Origin: Peptococcaceae bacterium BRH_c8a | Lineage (GTDB): Bacteria > Bacillota > Desulfotomaculia > Desulfotomaculales > Desulfallaceae | Reading direction: 5' to 3' | Assembly: GCA_000961575.1 (NCBI GenBank) | Contig: LADP01000024.1 | Location: 140,886-204,885, forward strand | DNA: 64,000 nt | Shown here: one piece after another, positions 1 to 12,048 of the stretch | How the letters are laid out: every line of letters begins with the position of its first letter | Position numbering within the stretch: the stretch's first letter is position 1 | Made by a program: the position numbers and the translations under genes | Notes under the pieces: generated by a model | Seen by the model: the letters and a program-made list of their open reading frames with translations, nothing else | Told to the model about the DNA's origin: nothing | Databases searched by the model: none

Positions 1-1
1 T

Positions 2-193
2 ACAGCGTTAGCAGTAACAACCACCATCGGTACCGAACTGGCCATAACTGTGCTGCTGGGCTTCTACGGCGGCCGGGCGCTGGACAATTGGCTGGGCACC
101 GAGCCAGGGTTTTTGGTGGTCGGGGTATTGGCCGGGGTGGGCCTTGGCATATTGGGCATTGTGCAAACGCTGCAGCGGTTTTTTAAAGATTAA
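2..193 (+). CDS. AtpZ/AtpI-like small membrane protein, C-terminal part
   Basis: The gene starts before the window; 63 codons and a TAA stop are visible. The visible protein has two hydrophobic helices, the first with the GTELAITVLLGFYGGRALD segment and the second rich in Gly/Val/Leu, and ends in a short basic tail (QRFFKD). This matches the AtpZ/AtpI-type 'putative F0F1-ATPase subunit' family (two membrane helices, helix 1 with a conserved G-x(4)-G-x-x-L-D pattern), usually coded directly before ATP synthase operons and proposed to help c-ring assembly or Mg2+ supply. Its place just upstream of the atp genes fits. The N-terminus and start cannot be seen, so family assignment rests on the second half only. 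Confidence 0.7.
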   Translation, partial: TALAVTTTIGTELAITVLLGFYGGRALDNWLGTEPGFLVVGVLAGVGLGILGIVQTLQRFFKD

Positions 194-320
194 AAACCGG
201 GGCGCGTAATACAGGAATAATTTTCACTTGGTAGAGTATTTATCATTTATTGAGCTTTTTAAAAGAATTGCTAGTTAGTAAAGATTTTCCGTAACTGCCT
301 TGAAAATAGACATAAGGGAG

Positions 321-377
321 TGTCACCCTAAGCTTTAGCGAAGGATCTTAAGATTCTTCACTGCGTTCAGAATGACA
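321..377. repeat. Imperfect inverted repeat with GTCATTCTGAG-type ends
   Basis: The left arm begins TGTCACCCTAAGCTTTAGCG and the right arm ends CTGCGTTCAGAATGACA; together they form a long imperfect hairpin in the 274-base spacer before atpI. A second, better preserved copy is at 17654-17725. The arms belong to the widespread dispersed bacterial repeat GTCATTCTGAGC(G)...GAAGAATCT. No function can be read from sequence. No other gene is apparent between 194 and 485. Confidence 0.75.
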
Positions 378-485
378 TACCCTGTACTGACTTACTTACG
401 TACTAACTACTGAATTTCGAGTACCTAAATATATACATAGAGAGAGAAAGAAAAAGCTTGGAACCGGGTGAGGAGAGCGATTAGG

Positions 486-920
486 TTGGAGAGGCCGGCA
501 CCCATACGTGATATAAACCAACAGTTTTCGCGCACGACCAGGATCATGGGCCTTATTGGTGCCCTAACGTTACCGGGAACGATCCTGTATCCCGGGGATC
601 CGTTGATCCTGGGTTTTCTCGTGGGCGCTATTTTTGGTCTTCTAAACGTTTTTTTCCTGGTGCGCCGGGTGAATACCCTGGCTGACCTGATGCTCAACAA
701 AAAGGCTAACAATAAAAAAGCCAAGGTTTTTATGCAAGCGGGTGTATGGCCCCGCTTTGGAATGGTAGTAGCAATTTGCGCCTTTGCCAGTCAGGTTAGC
801 TTCCTGAGCGTGGCCGGTGTCGGAGCCGGGCTGCTGATGCCCACGGTAATCACGGTGGTTGACGCCAACCTGGCGTTGTACCGGTATTACGCGGCCCGTG
901 ATGCCGTTGATAAAATATAG
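486..920 (+). CDS. atpI: ATP synthase subunit I
   Basis: A protein of about 144 residues with four hydrophobic segments, of the ATP synthase subunit I family, which helps assemble the c-ring and is the usual first gene of atp operons. A GTG at 468 is in frame, but it lacks a ribosome site; the GAGGAGAG at 470-477 lies at good distance from TTG 486 (MERPAPIRDINQQF), so that start is preferred. The middle holds GFLVGAIFGLLNVFFLVRR, a typical subunit I hairpin. A short AG-rich gap separates it from atpB. Sequence conservation in this family is low, so the call leans on topology and position. Confidence 0.8.
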   Translation: MERPAPIRDINQQFSRTTRIMGLIGALTLPGTILYPGDPLILGFLVGAIFGLLNVFFLVRRVNTLADLMLNKKANNKKAKVFMQAGVWPRFGMVVAICAFASQVSFLSVAGVGAGLLMPTVITVVDANLALYRYYAARDAVDKI

Positions 921-956
921 AGATAAAAATCCATTAAGAGAAAGGGGTGAGAAAAG

Positions 957-1715
957 TTGTCTGCTGCTGCTGAAGGACACGAAGCTCAAAGTCAGGATAT
1001 CCTGGCCAAAGTGCACCACGATTTAAACGTCTGGGGGTTCCCCGACGAACCGATTGATTTAGGTTTTGGTCCAGTGTTTCTTAAGACCATTGTTATGACC
1101 TGGATCGTCATGGTTCTGGTGATTATTTTTACTGTCTCGGCTACCAGGAACATGCAACTTAAACGGCCGGGCAAGCTCCAGTTGATGGTGGAGGAGATGT
1201 TCCTATTTTTACGGGGATTGGCTGTAGAAAACCTGGGTACCAAAAAGGCTAATTCCTTGATGTTTCTTGTTTTCAGCCTTTTCATTTACTTGTTATTTAG
1301 CAACCTCTTGGGCCTGGTGCCCACCATGATGTCCCCCACCGCAGACGTCAATACCACGCTGGGCATGTCCCTATCGGTGTTTATCCTGGCGCAGGTGCTT
1401 GGCCTGTACTACAAAGGCCCCAGTTATTTCAAGCACTTCGTGCAACCGTTCGTCTTTTTCCTGCCGATTAATATTGTTGAAGAACTGTCCAAGCCGCTCA
1501 CGCACGGCTTCCGGATATTCGGCAATATTTATGCCGGTGAAGTCCTAATCGCGGTGCTACTGGGGTTAATCCCAATAACCGCCACTATTTTCGGCGGGTT
1601 CATCGCATCAGTGGTGTGGCTGTCATTTAGTATTTTTGTCGGCTTCGTTCAAGCATTTATCTTTACCATGCTTACTATCGTTTATATATCCATGTCATCT
1701 GCCGAAAGCCACTAG
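957..1715 (+). CDS. atpB: ATP synthase Fo subunit a
   Basis: Membrane subunit a of the F1Fo ATP synthase, forming the two proton half-channels against the c-ring. TTG start with AAAGGGGTGAG upstream. The product is 252 residues with five to six membrane helices. The essential stator arginine is visible in THGFRIFGNIYAGEVLI (Arg about residue 186), a variant of the usual R-L-x-G-N. The next helix carries the conserved polar/aromatic pattern toward the C-terminus (SFSIFVGFVQAFIFTMLTIVYI). It is followed by a 169-base spacer before atpE, longer than elsewhere in the operon. That spacer contains GTTAACGTTAAC near 1724 but no convincing promoter. Confidence 0.97.
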   Translation: MSAAAEGHEAQSQDILAKVHHDLNVWGFPDEPIDLGFGPVFLKTIVMTWIVMVLVIIFTVSATRNMQLKRPGKLQLMVEEMFLFLRGLAVENLGTKKANSLMFLVFSLFIYLLFSNLLGLVPTMMSPTADVNTTLGMSLSVFILAQVLGLYYKGPSYFKHFVQPFVFFLPINIVEELSKPLTHGFRIFGNIYAGEVLIAVLLGLIPITATIFGGFIASVVWLSFSIFVGFVQAFIFTMLTIVYISMSSAESH

Positions 1716-1869
1716 TGCATTAACGTTAACGGTAAGTCGTTAGCAATTTAGTAAAGTACTTATTGGACTACAAGAATTTCGGTATCACAGCATTACTTAC
1801 ACTAGCCTATCACTCACTATATAAATGTGATATGCCACCACAATTTAATGTGTCAAAATTTTAGACTGA

Positions 1870-2118
<249 letters not shown>

Positions 2119-2146
2119 TTCTGTCCTTTACGGACGTTGTGGTGAA

Positions 2147-2197
2147 AGGCGGCATAGCGGGTTTGGCGCCTAGAAGCTAAAAACCTGCTATCGCCTT
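2147..2197 (+). promoter_or_regulatory. Intercistronic hairpin between atpE and atpF
   Basis: AAGGCGGCATAGCGGGTTT (2147-2165) pairs with AAACCTGCTATCGCCTT (2181-2197), giving a long stem broken by a small bulge and a 15-base loop. There is no T-run after it, so it is not a normal terminator. It lies just after the stop of the high-copy subunit c. A role in protecting or processing the atpE message is an inference. Confidence 0.6.
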
Positions 2198-2244
2198 CCT
2201 TTTGTCACAAGGCAAAAGAAAGGCCAAAGGAAGGAGGGTAAGTT

Positions 2245-2751
2245 GTGGGAGGAATTTTAGATTCCCTAAACATTAACCAAACACTGGTGGCACAGGTTTT
2301 TAACTTTGTTATATTGCTCATCTTCCTGCGTATCGTCGTTTATCCGCATATCGTTCGCGTGCTGGATGAAAGGCAAAACTATATTGAAAACAGCGTAACT
2401 GCAGCCGAAGAAGAGCGTAAACAGGCCGAGGATCTACGCCAACAATACCTGGCTGAAATGCAAAAATCCAAGGACGAGGCGCGTGACATCATTCAGAAAG
2501 CGTCCAAAGCCGGTGAGGAACAGGCCCGCGAAATTATAGAGGCTGCCAAAGCCGAGTCCAACCGCATTAAGGAATCCGCCTTGGAGGATATAAACCGGGA
2601 GAAAGAGAAGGCTGTTGCAGAATTGCGCGAGCAGGTGGCTACTCTGTCCATCCTGGTTGCCAGCAAGATAGTTAGTGAAAAAATCACAGCCGATATCCAG
2701 CGCGGCATGATTGATGAGTTTATTAAAGAGGCAGGCGATCTGCCATGTTAA
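2245..2751 (+). CDS. atpF: ATP synthase Fo subunit b
   Basis: The peripheral-stalk subunit b: 168 residues, one N-terminal membrane helix (about residues 10-30, VAQVFNFVILLIFLRIVVYP) and then a long charged coiled coil rich in Glu, Lys, Ala and Gln. It holds the alpha3beta3 head still against the rotor. GTG start preceded by AAGGAGGG. Its last codons overlap atpH by seven bases (the ATG of atpH lies in ...CCATGTTAA), which implies translational coupling. Only one b-type gene is present, as in most Firmicutes. Confidence 0.95.
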   Translation: MGGILDSLNINQTLVAQVFNFVILLIFLRIVVYPHIVRVLDERQNYIENSVTAAEEERKQAEDLRQQYLAEMQKSKDEARDIIQKASKAGEEQAREIIEAAKAESNRIKESALEDINREKEKAVAELREQVATLSILVASKIVSEKITADIQRGMIDEFIKEAGDLPC

Positions 2752-3287
2752 AGGGGGCCGTGGCCGGGCGTTACGCCGAGGCCCTTTATGAAATTGCGGT
2801 CGAAAATAAACTAATTGACCAATTGGAAGAGGAACTCCAGGCAGTTGTACGTGTCTTTGAGGAAACGACCCAGCTGAAAAAAATCCTTTTCCACCCCCGG
2901 ATCACCGCCGCGCAGAAAAAGGAAGTACTGGCAGGCCTATTTGGGGGCCGCATTTCCGAGGTTGCAATTAATTTTTTGAATATGCTGGTGGATCGTCAGC
3001 GGGAAATTTACCTGGCGGACATTATCGATTATTTTACCGATATGGCCAACAAGGGCCGCAACATCAGCGACGTCAAGGCAACTTCGGCAGTGGAGCTAAG
3101 CGGTGAGGAAAAGAAAAAGCTTGCCGCTGCCATGGCCAAATGTACCGGCAAGCAGGTTAGGCTCAGTTATGATGTCGACCCGAAATTGCTGGGTGGCGTG
3201 GTTGTTCGCGTCGGTGACAAAGTTATCGACGGCAGCGTGATTGCGCGCCTGCAAACCCTGCGCGAGCACCTCAGGCAAATAAGTTAA
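2745..3287 (+). CDS. atpH: ATP synthase F1 subunit delta
   Basis: 180 residues of the OSCP/delta family, which joins the b stalk to the top of the alpha3beta3 hexamer. The N-terminal helical domain begins AVAGRYAEALYEIAVEN, the family's typical start, and the C-terminal part has the GGVVVRVGDKVIDGSVIARL signature that contacts the stalk. Starts inside the end of atpF, with 22 bases to atpA, so it is part of one transcript. Length is normal for the family. Confidence 0.95.
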   Translation: MLKGAVAGRYAEALYEIAVENKLIDQLEEELQAVVRVFEETTQLKKILFHPRITAAQKKEVLAGLFGGRISEVAINFLNMLVDRQREIYLADIIDYFTDMANKGRNISDVKATSAVELSGEEKKKLAAAMAKCTGKQVRLSYDVDPKLLGGVVVRVGDKVIDGSVIARLQTLREHLRQIS

Positions 3288-3309
3288 GTGGATAGGGGTG
3301 AAACAGTAG

Positions 3310-4818
<1,509 letters not shown>

Positions 4819-4857
4819 GCACCCGGCAGAGTATACAGCGAGGTGGTGAAATAGCAG

Positions 4858-5712
4858 ATGGCAAATATACGCGACCTCCGACGCCGCATTAAAAGTATTA
4901 AAAATATCCAGCAGATTACCAAGGCCATGAAGGCGGTATCTGCGGGCAGAATGCGGCGTGCCCAGGAAAGTGTGCTGGCTGCCAGGCCTTTCGCGAAGCG
5001 GGTGCGCGACGTGTTGGGCCGGGTAGGGTCCGCCTCAGCGGGCATGAAGCACCCTCTGCTGGCCGTACGCGAGCCGAAGAAGGTGGCTTTCATCGTGGTC
5101 ACAGCAGACCGCGGGCTGTGCGGGGGCTTTAATGCCAATGTAATTAAAAAAGCAGTTTTAGAGATGAAAAATTTCTCAGACGTTGAAGTTGTGACCATAG
5201 GCCGTAAAGTACGCGATTATTGCAAACGCCGTGATTATATCATTGCCAAGGAGTATGTAGGCATTGGTGAATCGGCGGACGCAGGACTGGCCCGTCAGAT
5301 GGCCGGGTTCGTGATGGATAAATACAAGGCTGAGGAATATGACGCGGTTTACCTGGTATATAGCCAGTTTATTAATGTGATGGTGCAGCAGCCGGTAATT
5401 CATAAACTGCTGCCCGCCGAGCCCCCTGAAGGCAAAGGCGATGGCGACAAACTGGTTAATTATATCTTTGAACCGGAAGCGGAAGACATCATGGACAAAT
5501 TGCTGCCGATGTACGTGGAAAACACCCTGTTCCAAGCCATGCTGGAAGCCAAGGCCGGCGAGCATAGCGCCCGCATGACGGCCATGGATAACGCTACCAG
5601 CAGCGCCTCGGACATGATCGAAAGTTTAACGTTGTCCATGAACCGTGCCCGCCAGGCCGCCATCACCAAGGAAATCTCCGAGATCGTCGGCGGTGCCGCC
5701 GCTCTGGAATAA
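4858..5712 (+). CDS. atpG: ATP synthase F1 subunit gamma
   Basis: 284 residues, the central rotor shaft. The N-terminal helix (RDLRRRIKSIKNIQQITKAM) and the C-terminal helix (ARQAAITKEISEIVGGAAAL) form the antiparallel coiled coil inside the alpha3beta3 ring; the conserved TADRGLCGGFNANV lies between them at about 81-94. ATG start with GAGGTGGTG upstream. Length is normal; no insertion or truncation is seen. A 59-base gap to atpD contains only AAAGGAGGT. Confidence 0.97.
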   Translation: MANIRDLRRRIKSIKNIQQITKAMKAVSAGRMRRAQESVLAARPFAKRVRDVLGRVGSASAGMKHPLLAVREPKKVAFIVVTADRGLCGGFNANVIKKAVLEMKNFSDVEVVTIGRKVRDYCKRRDYIIAKEYVGIGESADAGLARQMAGFVMDKYKAEEYDAVYLVYSQFINVMVQQPVIHKLLPAEPPEGKGDGDKLVNYIFEPEAEDIMDKLLPMYVENTLFQAMLEAKAGEHSARMTAMDNATSSASDMIESLTLSMNRARQAAITKEISEIVGGAAALE

Positions 5713-5732
5713 AAGCGGCTGGCTCATCATGA

Positions 5733-7196
<1,464 letters not shown>

Positions 7197-7198
7197 TT

Positions 7199-7603
7199 AT
7201 GGCGGACGAAAAACTGCAACGCCTGGAAATCGTCACACCCGTTCGTAAAGTGTATACCGAGGATGTGCGGATGGTGGTGTTGCCCGGCAGCGAAGGCGAG
7301 TTTGGCGTACTGCCCGACCACGCAGCGCTGGTTAGTGCTTTGAAAATTGGCGTTATCAGGGTACACCACGAAGGTAAAGTAACCAAAATCGCCGTCAGCG
7401 GTGGCTTCGTAGAAGTGCGCGACAGCAAAGTAACTGTTCTGGCCAACTCCGCAGAGCGCCAGGATCAGATCGATGTAGATCGCGCAACTGCTGCCAAAGA
7501 GCGGGCCGAACAGCGCCTGGCTACACAAGGAGCGGACATCGACGTTATCCGGGCCGAAATGGCACTCAAACGCGCAATGAACCGCCTGAAGAGCGCAGGC
7601 TAG
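7199..7603 (+). CDS. atpC: ATP synthase F1 subunit epsilon
   Basis: 134 residues: an N-terminal beta sandwich with LPGSEGEFGVLPDHAALVSAL, which contacts gamma and the c-ring, then a C-terminal helical hairpin (RATAAKERAEQRL and beyond) that can inhibit ATP hydrolysis by extending along gamma. Last gene of the operon, starting two bases after atpD and followed at once by a terminator. The ribosome site GAAGGAAG lies in the end of atpD. Confidence 0.96.
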   Translation: MADEKLQRLEIVTPVRKVYTEDVRMVVLPGSEGEFGVLPDHAALVSALKIGVIRVHHEGKVTKIAVSGGFVEVRDSKVTVLANSAERQDQIDVDRATAAKERAEQRLATQGADIDVIRAEMALKRAMNRLKSAG

Positions 7604-7619
7604 GTTTAAGTTAAAAGCA

Positions 7620-7666
7620 AAAAAGACCGGCTAATTTTCGTTAAGAAAAGACGCCGGTCTTTTTTT
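7620..7666 (+). terminator. Rho-independent terminator of the atp operon
   Basis: AAAAAGACCGGC (7620-7631) pairs with GCCGGTCTTTTT (7653-7664), and the T-run continues to 7666. Seventeen bases after the atpC stop. Confidence 0.93.
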
Positions 7667-7669
7667 GTA

Positions 7670-7746
7670 GGGGTCAGGCACCTTAACTTAACTAACTTAT
7701 GGCACGAATTTCGCAATAAGTTAGTTAAGTTAAGGTGCCTGACCCC
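7670..7746. repeat. Intergenic palindrome, family A copy 1
   Basis: A perfect 31-base-pair inverted repeat: the left arm (7670-7700) starts GGGGTCAGGCACC and the right arm (7716-7746) ends GGTGCCTGACCCC, with a 15-base loop. It comes straight after the atp terminator. Two more members of the family (10018-10078, 11859-11929) share the outer 10 bases but have different, still paired, inner arms. Confidence 0.93.
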
Positions 7747-7858
7747 CTCTTTTGACTTTACCTTGTGTATGTCCAAGGAATAACCTGGCAACAATTAGTA
7801 ATAGAATTTATAAAAACTATATTTATTTTGCATTGTTAGTTCACGAAAGGGGGATACG

Positions 7859-9112
7859 GTGGAACATCTAGTTATACGCGGCGGCAAGCCATTATCGGGC
7901 ACGGTGCGGGTTAGCGGTTCTAAAAACGCTGTGCTGCCCATTATTGCCGCCTCATTACTCCCTAATTCCCCCTGCACCCTTGTCGACATTCCGGATCTGG
8001 CGGATGTACAGACCATTTGCCAAGTGCTGATTCATCTGGGCGCGGAAATTGAGCGCAGCGGCAGCAACCTGGTAATACATCCGCCGGAAAAACCTGCTGC
8101 CGAAGCACCCTATGATTTTGTGCGCCAAATGCGGGCATCATTCCTGGTTATGGGCCCCCTGCTGGCCCGCACTGGTCAAGCCACGGTTTCCCTGCCCGGT
8201 GGCTGCGCCATCGGCACTCGTCCCATTGACCTGCACTTAAAGGGTATGCACATGCTGGGCGCGGACATTGAGTACGGTTACGGATGCGTGCGTACAATTG
8301 CCGGCCCCAAAGGATTGCAGGGGGAACGAATTTACCTGGACTTTCCCAGCGTAGGGGCAACTGAAAACATCATGATGGCCGCGTCACTGGCCAGCGGGGT
8401 AACCGTAATAGAAAATGCTGCCGAAGAACCCGAGGTTGTAGATCTGGCCAATTTCTTAAGTGCCATGGGCGCTAAAATTAAAGGCGCCGGCACCAAAGTG
8501 ATTAAGATTACCGGTGTAACAAAACTAAAAGGGGTTAAATATTCCGTTATCCCGGATCGTATTGAAGCCGGCACATTTATGGTAGCAGCAGCCATTACCG
8601 GCGGTGACGTTCTGGTGGAGAATGTAATAATAGACCATGTCAAGCCTTTAATTGCCAAATTGGGCGAGATGGGTGTAATAGTTAATGAAGAAAACGGTGG
8701 TATCCGCGTGGTGGGTTGTACTGAATGCCGGTCCGTGGATTTAAAAACCATGCCCTATCCCGGTTTTCCCACCGATCTGCAGCCTCAAATAATGGCTCTG
8801 CTGGCAGTCTCCCGGGGTACCGGTATCGTTACCGAAACCGTTTTCGAAAACCGGTTTATGCACGTGAGTGAACTTAAACGCATGGGCGCCCGGATAAAAG
8901 TGGTCGGCGCCGGACGCAGTGCCGTTATTCAGGGTCCAGTAAACTTAAGCGGTGCTTATGTAAAAGCCACCGATTTGCGTGCCGGGGCGGCCCTGGTTTT
9001 AGCCGGACTCAAGGCCAGCGGCGAAACCACGGTGGGCAACGTGCATCACATTCTGCGGGGCTACGAACACCTGGTGGAGAAATTGCGTGGACTTGGTGCC
9101 GATATAAATTAA
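7859..9112 (+). CDS. murA: UDP-N-acetylglucosamine 1-carboxyvinyltransferase
   Basis: 417 residues, EPSP-synthase fold. It transfers enolpyruvate from PEP to UDP-GlcNAc, the first committed step of peptidoglycan synthesis, in the cytoplasm. The N-terminal [16 protein letters not shown] substrate segment is present, and the catalytic-loop cysteine (target of fosfomycin) is at about residue 116 in [21 protein letters not shown] start after GAAAGGGGGA. Its place after the ATP synthase operon and before spoIID, spoIIID and mbl is the same as murAA of Bacillus subtilis. A second paralogue elsewhere is possible, as many Firmicutes have two. Confidence 0.96.
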   Translation: MEHLVIRGGKPLSGTVRVSGSKNAVLPIIAASLLPNSPCTLVDIPDLADVQTICQVLIHLGAEIERSGSNLVIHPPEKPAAEAPYDFVRQMRASFLVMGPLLARTGQATVSLPGGCAIGTRPIDLHLKGMHMLGADIEYGYGCVRTIAGPKGLQGERIYLDFPSVGATENIMMAASLASGVTVIENAAEEPEVVDLANFLSAMGAKIKGAGTKVIKITGVTKLKGVKYSVIPDRIEAGTFMVAAAITGGDVLVENVIIDHVKPLIAKLGEMGVIVNEENGGIRVVGCTECRSVDLKTMPYPGFPTDLQPQIMALLAVSRGTGIVTETVFENRFMHVSELKRMGARIKVVGAGRSAVIQGPVNLSGAYVKATDLRAGAALVLAGLKASGETTVGNVHHILRGYEHLVEKLRGLGADIN

Positions 9113-9190
9113 GAAACAAAAAAATAAAGGAAATATTGCTGCCTTATGCAATATAAGTATAGATAAATAAACTTAGGAGGCGGCGATTAT

Positions 9191-10003
9191 ATGCGAGTTA
9201 CAAAACGTTCCAGATCCTTTATGCTAGTTTTGTTTGTTCTTATATTTACCTTTGTGGCCCTATCCACCAGCCAGGCCGAGAGTATTTTTAAAAGCATCCA
9301 GGTTAATTATTCCACAGTCAAAAAAATTGTTATTAACAACCAGGACAAAACGCCACCTGCAAGCCAGCAGCCTTTTGTGTATGAAGGTACCACATATGTG
9401 CCACTGCGCTATATATCCGACTCACTGAACAAGGAAGTGCGCTGGGATGACGCTACCGGCACCATATATATAAATGACCAAGCTGAAATTGCCCAGAACA
9501 ATGGCTGGGCGATAGCCGACGATTTTACGGGCTCATTAGATACAAACTGGAATGTTAATAAGCAAACCGGCAATTGGACGTTTAACAAACTGCACGATGC
9601 AATCTTCACCAATGACCAAACAGCGTATCTACCTTTAAAACAAAAGGGCAAATTACCCAATAAATTTACTGTGGATATGCAGGTTGCCGTAAACAGGGAC
9701 ACCGGTAAAGCCGGGATTTATCTGTCAGAGGTAGATGGTGAAAAGCCCACCCGCATTTCTCTCAGCAGCAACGGTGTGTCTTCTGAATTTAACGATATGC
9801 ATAAGAGCTATAACAAGGACATTAAAGAAGCAAAATTTTATAACCTGCAAATACGTGTAGATGGGCATGATGTTGATGTTTACCTGGACGGCAATAAAGC
9901 TTTCTCGGTAGAGGCGCCGGCCTGGTACGACCTAAACTATATGGGTCTTTATACTTCTTACGACGGTGTTATTAATAGTTTTAAATTAACAGTAGACCAA
10001 TAG
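9191..10003 (+). CDS. Secreted stalk-domain protein with a LamG-like domain
   Basis: 270 residues. A signal peptide lies at about 1-30 (basic start MRVTKRSRSF, then a hydrophobic stretch ending near SQAES). Residues about 40-98 form one copper-amine-oxidase-N-like unit (PFVYEGTTYVPLRYISDSL ... VRWDDATGTIYI), a non-catalytic beta module common in secreted Firmicute proteins. The rest (FTGSLDTNWNV ... YMGLYTSYDGVINSF) looks like a concanavalin/LamG-type beta sandwich, probably binding sugar. ATG start after AGGAGG. It stands alone between murA and a family A palindrome. Function is not known; cell-wall or matrix binding is an inference. Confidence 0.75.
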   Translation: MRVTKRSRSFMLVLFVLIFTFVALSTSQAESIFKSIQVNYSTVKKIVINNQDKTPPASQQPFVYEGTTYVPLRYISDSLNKEVRWDDATGTIYINDQAEIAQNNGWAIADDFTGSLDTNWNVNKQTGNWTFNKLHDAIFTNDQTAYLPLKQKGKLPNKFTVDMQVAVNRDTGKAGIYLSEVDGEKPTRISLSSNGVSSEFNDMHKSYNKDIKEAKFYNLQIRVDGHDVDVYLDGNKAFSVEAPAWYDLNYMGLYTSYDGVINSFKLTVDQ

Positions 10004-10017
10004 ATTAAAGCTTAGAA

Positions 10018-10078
10018 GGGGTCAGGCCCTTAACTGTTAACTTATTTTCAATAAGTTAACAGTTAAGGGCCTGACCCT
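10018..10078. repeat. Intergenic palindrome, family A copy 2
   Basis: The left arm starts at 10018 with GGGGTCAGGCCC and the right arm ends at 10078 with GGGCCTGACCCT. 27 bases pair perfectly plus one terminal G-T, around a 5-base loop (TTTCA). It starts 15 bases after a stop codon and is followed by T4, so it could also work as a terminator. Confidence 0.92.
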
Positions 10079-10152
10079 TTTAGGGAACAAAAAAATGTTT
10101 ATAACGTCAAATATATGAAGTAGTGTTTATAACAACGATCGGAGTGAGCTAT

Positions 10153-11844
10153 TTGAAACGTATGGTACTAGTTTTCATTGCACTGTCATTTTTTTTATTA
10201 AGCCATGGTAACGCATTTGCACTGAACCAAAATGAAACCCTGGTGTTAACACTTGGGAGCAACCAGGCCCTAGTAAATGGCAATACATTAGAGCTGGCTA
10301 CGCCCCCTGTGGTAGATAAAGACACCACTATTGTTCCGCTGCGTTTTATCTCTGAAACATTTGGCGCAAGTGTCGAGTGGTTGCCGGAAACCCGGGAAAT
10401 TACCGTGCAGCACGATGAAATGCTGGTAACAATGCAACCGGATAATACCAATGCAGTTGTAAACGGTGATGCCCAGACCCTGCAAATTGCCCCGTCCATA
10501 ATTGACGGTGTAACTATGGTGCCGCTACGCTTTCTAGCTGAAAACATGAGATACGGTGTGAATTTTAATCCAGAGAGTAAAGAGATACACATCAAGCAGT
10601 TACCCCCTCCCAACAACCCGCCTGTGGCAGATTTTACGATTAGTAAAATAACCGTGGCTCAGGGAGAAACAGTAACTTATCAGGATAAGAGTTTTGACCC
10701 GGACGGGGACGCAATAATGGAAGCCAAGTGGGCAGGTAATGAAAAAGTCTTCTTTGCGCCCGGGGTACATGAGATTTCACTGGCTGTTAAGGATCATAAC
10801 GGCGACTGGAGTAAGCCTTGCGTAAAAACAATTACTGTCACTGAAGAAGTTTTAATGGACCGGTTGACTTACACGTTTTTAAACTCGAGCCGTGGAGAAC
10901 CCATGGACATAACAGAATTTGACATACTGGAAATGAAAGTCTCGGAACCTTTTTTAACCAGGCAGAGCAGAAAAATCTTAATTAGCAACAGCCCAGAAAA
11001 AATCTTGGGCGAAGGGGTTTTATACCAAGATACCCTTAGCGGTGAAAACCGACTGTTTTATCACCACATTAACGGCACCAATGAAGCCAAAAAGCTTTAT
11101 CTTGTCGCGACCAACCAAGGGGCAAATGATGTTAAGCTAAGAATGGAAAAATGGGGCGCGGCAGGCCCGGCGGATCCCATGGCTGTGGGAAGGTCCGCTG
11201 CCTACAGGTACCTGGACTTTGACCCGGCCAACGAAAAAGTAATCTATGTTAAGCCAGGGGAAAAAGTTATCCTCAACGAGGGGATCAATAACACCATAAA
11301 CCCGGGTCAAACTATCCACGGTATATTCGATGTGCAGTCTTTCGGCTCGCTGCAATTTTCGGTCGTAGCCGTCAGCAGCTCGAAACAACTTGCGGATATG
11401 AGCAGCATGGAAGTTTTACCCCCGGATGGCACACACATCAGGGGCACTTTCTCAACGACTCAGCGTTTCATGTATACCCAAATAGAAGGTGATAAGCCTG
11501 AACGTCTGGTCATAGCTGACGGCAAGGATGATGCATTCTTTTACGGTTGGGACAAAAGCAGTGACTCCCAAGGGCTCCACAACAGGGGCAATTACGGCAT
11601 AGTATACAAGCTTTCAATTACCTCTAAGCAGCGGGTCGGGGTCTTCTTTTCACCCCGCGGCGGTGTCTTTGCCGGTGCCGCCAGTTGGGGTAACAATACA
11701 TTCTATCTCCCCAACCAGGGGGTACTGCAGCCTAAAGATGGCTCTTTCATTGGCGTCATCAATGCGGGAGAAAAAGAGTATTTCACCTTCATCCCCCCCG
11801 CAGGCTCTTCGCTGCCGGTTAACCTGATGTTTATACCTTTCTAA
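10153..11844 (+). CDS. Secreted protein with two stalk domains and a PKD-like domain
   Basis: About 563 residues from TTG 10153, chosen because CGGAGTGAG lies just upstream and the product then begins with a clean signal peptide (MKRMVLVFIALSFFLLSHG, cut near AFA). Two copper-amine-oxidase-N-like units follow (about 25-85 and 85-145, each with the TIVPLRF or TMVPLRF core). Then comes a PKD-like unit (VADFTIS...DPDGDAIMEAKW, about 160-230) and roughly 330 residues of unrecognised, beta-rich sequence with an unusual number of Asn, Gly and Phe. No catalytic motif is seen. Likely a cell-surface structural or binding protein; neighbours on both sides have the same stalk module. Confidence 0.72.
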   Translation: MKRMVLVFIALSFFLLSHGNAFALNQNETLVLTLGSNQALVNGNTLELATPPVVDKDTTIVPLRFISETFGASVEWLPETREITVQHDEMLVTMQPDNTNAVVNGDAQTLQIAPSIIDGVTMVPLRFLAENMRYGVNFNPESKEIHIKQLPPPNNPPVADFTISKITVAQGETVTYQDKSFDPDGDAIMEAKWAGNEKVFFAPGVHEISLAVKDHNGDWSKPCVKTITVTEEVLMDRLTYTFLNSSRGEPMDITEFDILEMKVSEPFLTRQSRKILISNSPEKILGEGVLYQDTLSGENRLFYHHINGTNEAKKLYLVATNQGANDVKLRMEKWGAAGPADPMAVGRSAAYRYLDFDPANEKVIYVKPGEKVILNEGINNTINPGQTIHGIFDVQSFGSLQFSVVAVSSSKQLADMSSMEVLPPDGTHIRGTFSTTQRFMYTQIEGDKPERLVIADGKDDAFFYGWDKSSDSQGLHNRGNYGIVYKLSITSKQRVGVFFSPRGGVFAGAASWGNNTFYLPNQGVLQPKDGSFIGVINAGEKEYFTFIPPAGSSLPVNLMFIPF

Positions 11845-11858
11845 GAGAGATCAAACAA

Positions 11859-11929
11859 GGGGTCAGGCCTTAACTAATTAACTTATTGCGAACTACATGC
11901 AATAAGTTAATTAGTTAAGGCCTGACCCC
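11859..11929. repeat. Intergenic palindrome, family A copy 3
   Basis: A perfect 31-base stem: 11859-11889 (GGGGTCAGGCC...) with 11899-11929 (...GGCCTGACCCC), 9-base loop GAACTACAT, T5 after it. Inner arm bases differ from copies 1 and 2 but pairing is complete. Confidence 0.93.
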
Positions 11930-12048
11930 CTTTTTACGCAAAAATACCAAAATTTAGTTAATTATTACTGCAACAATCTAAGCTAATTAATCGTCTATTC
12001 TTTTAATTGACTATATCAAACGAAAAAATTGATACAAGGAGGTTTAAA

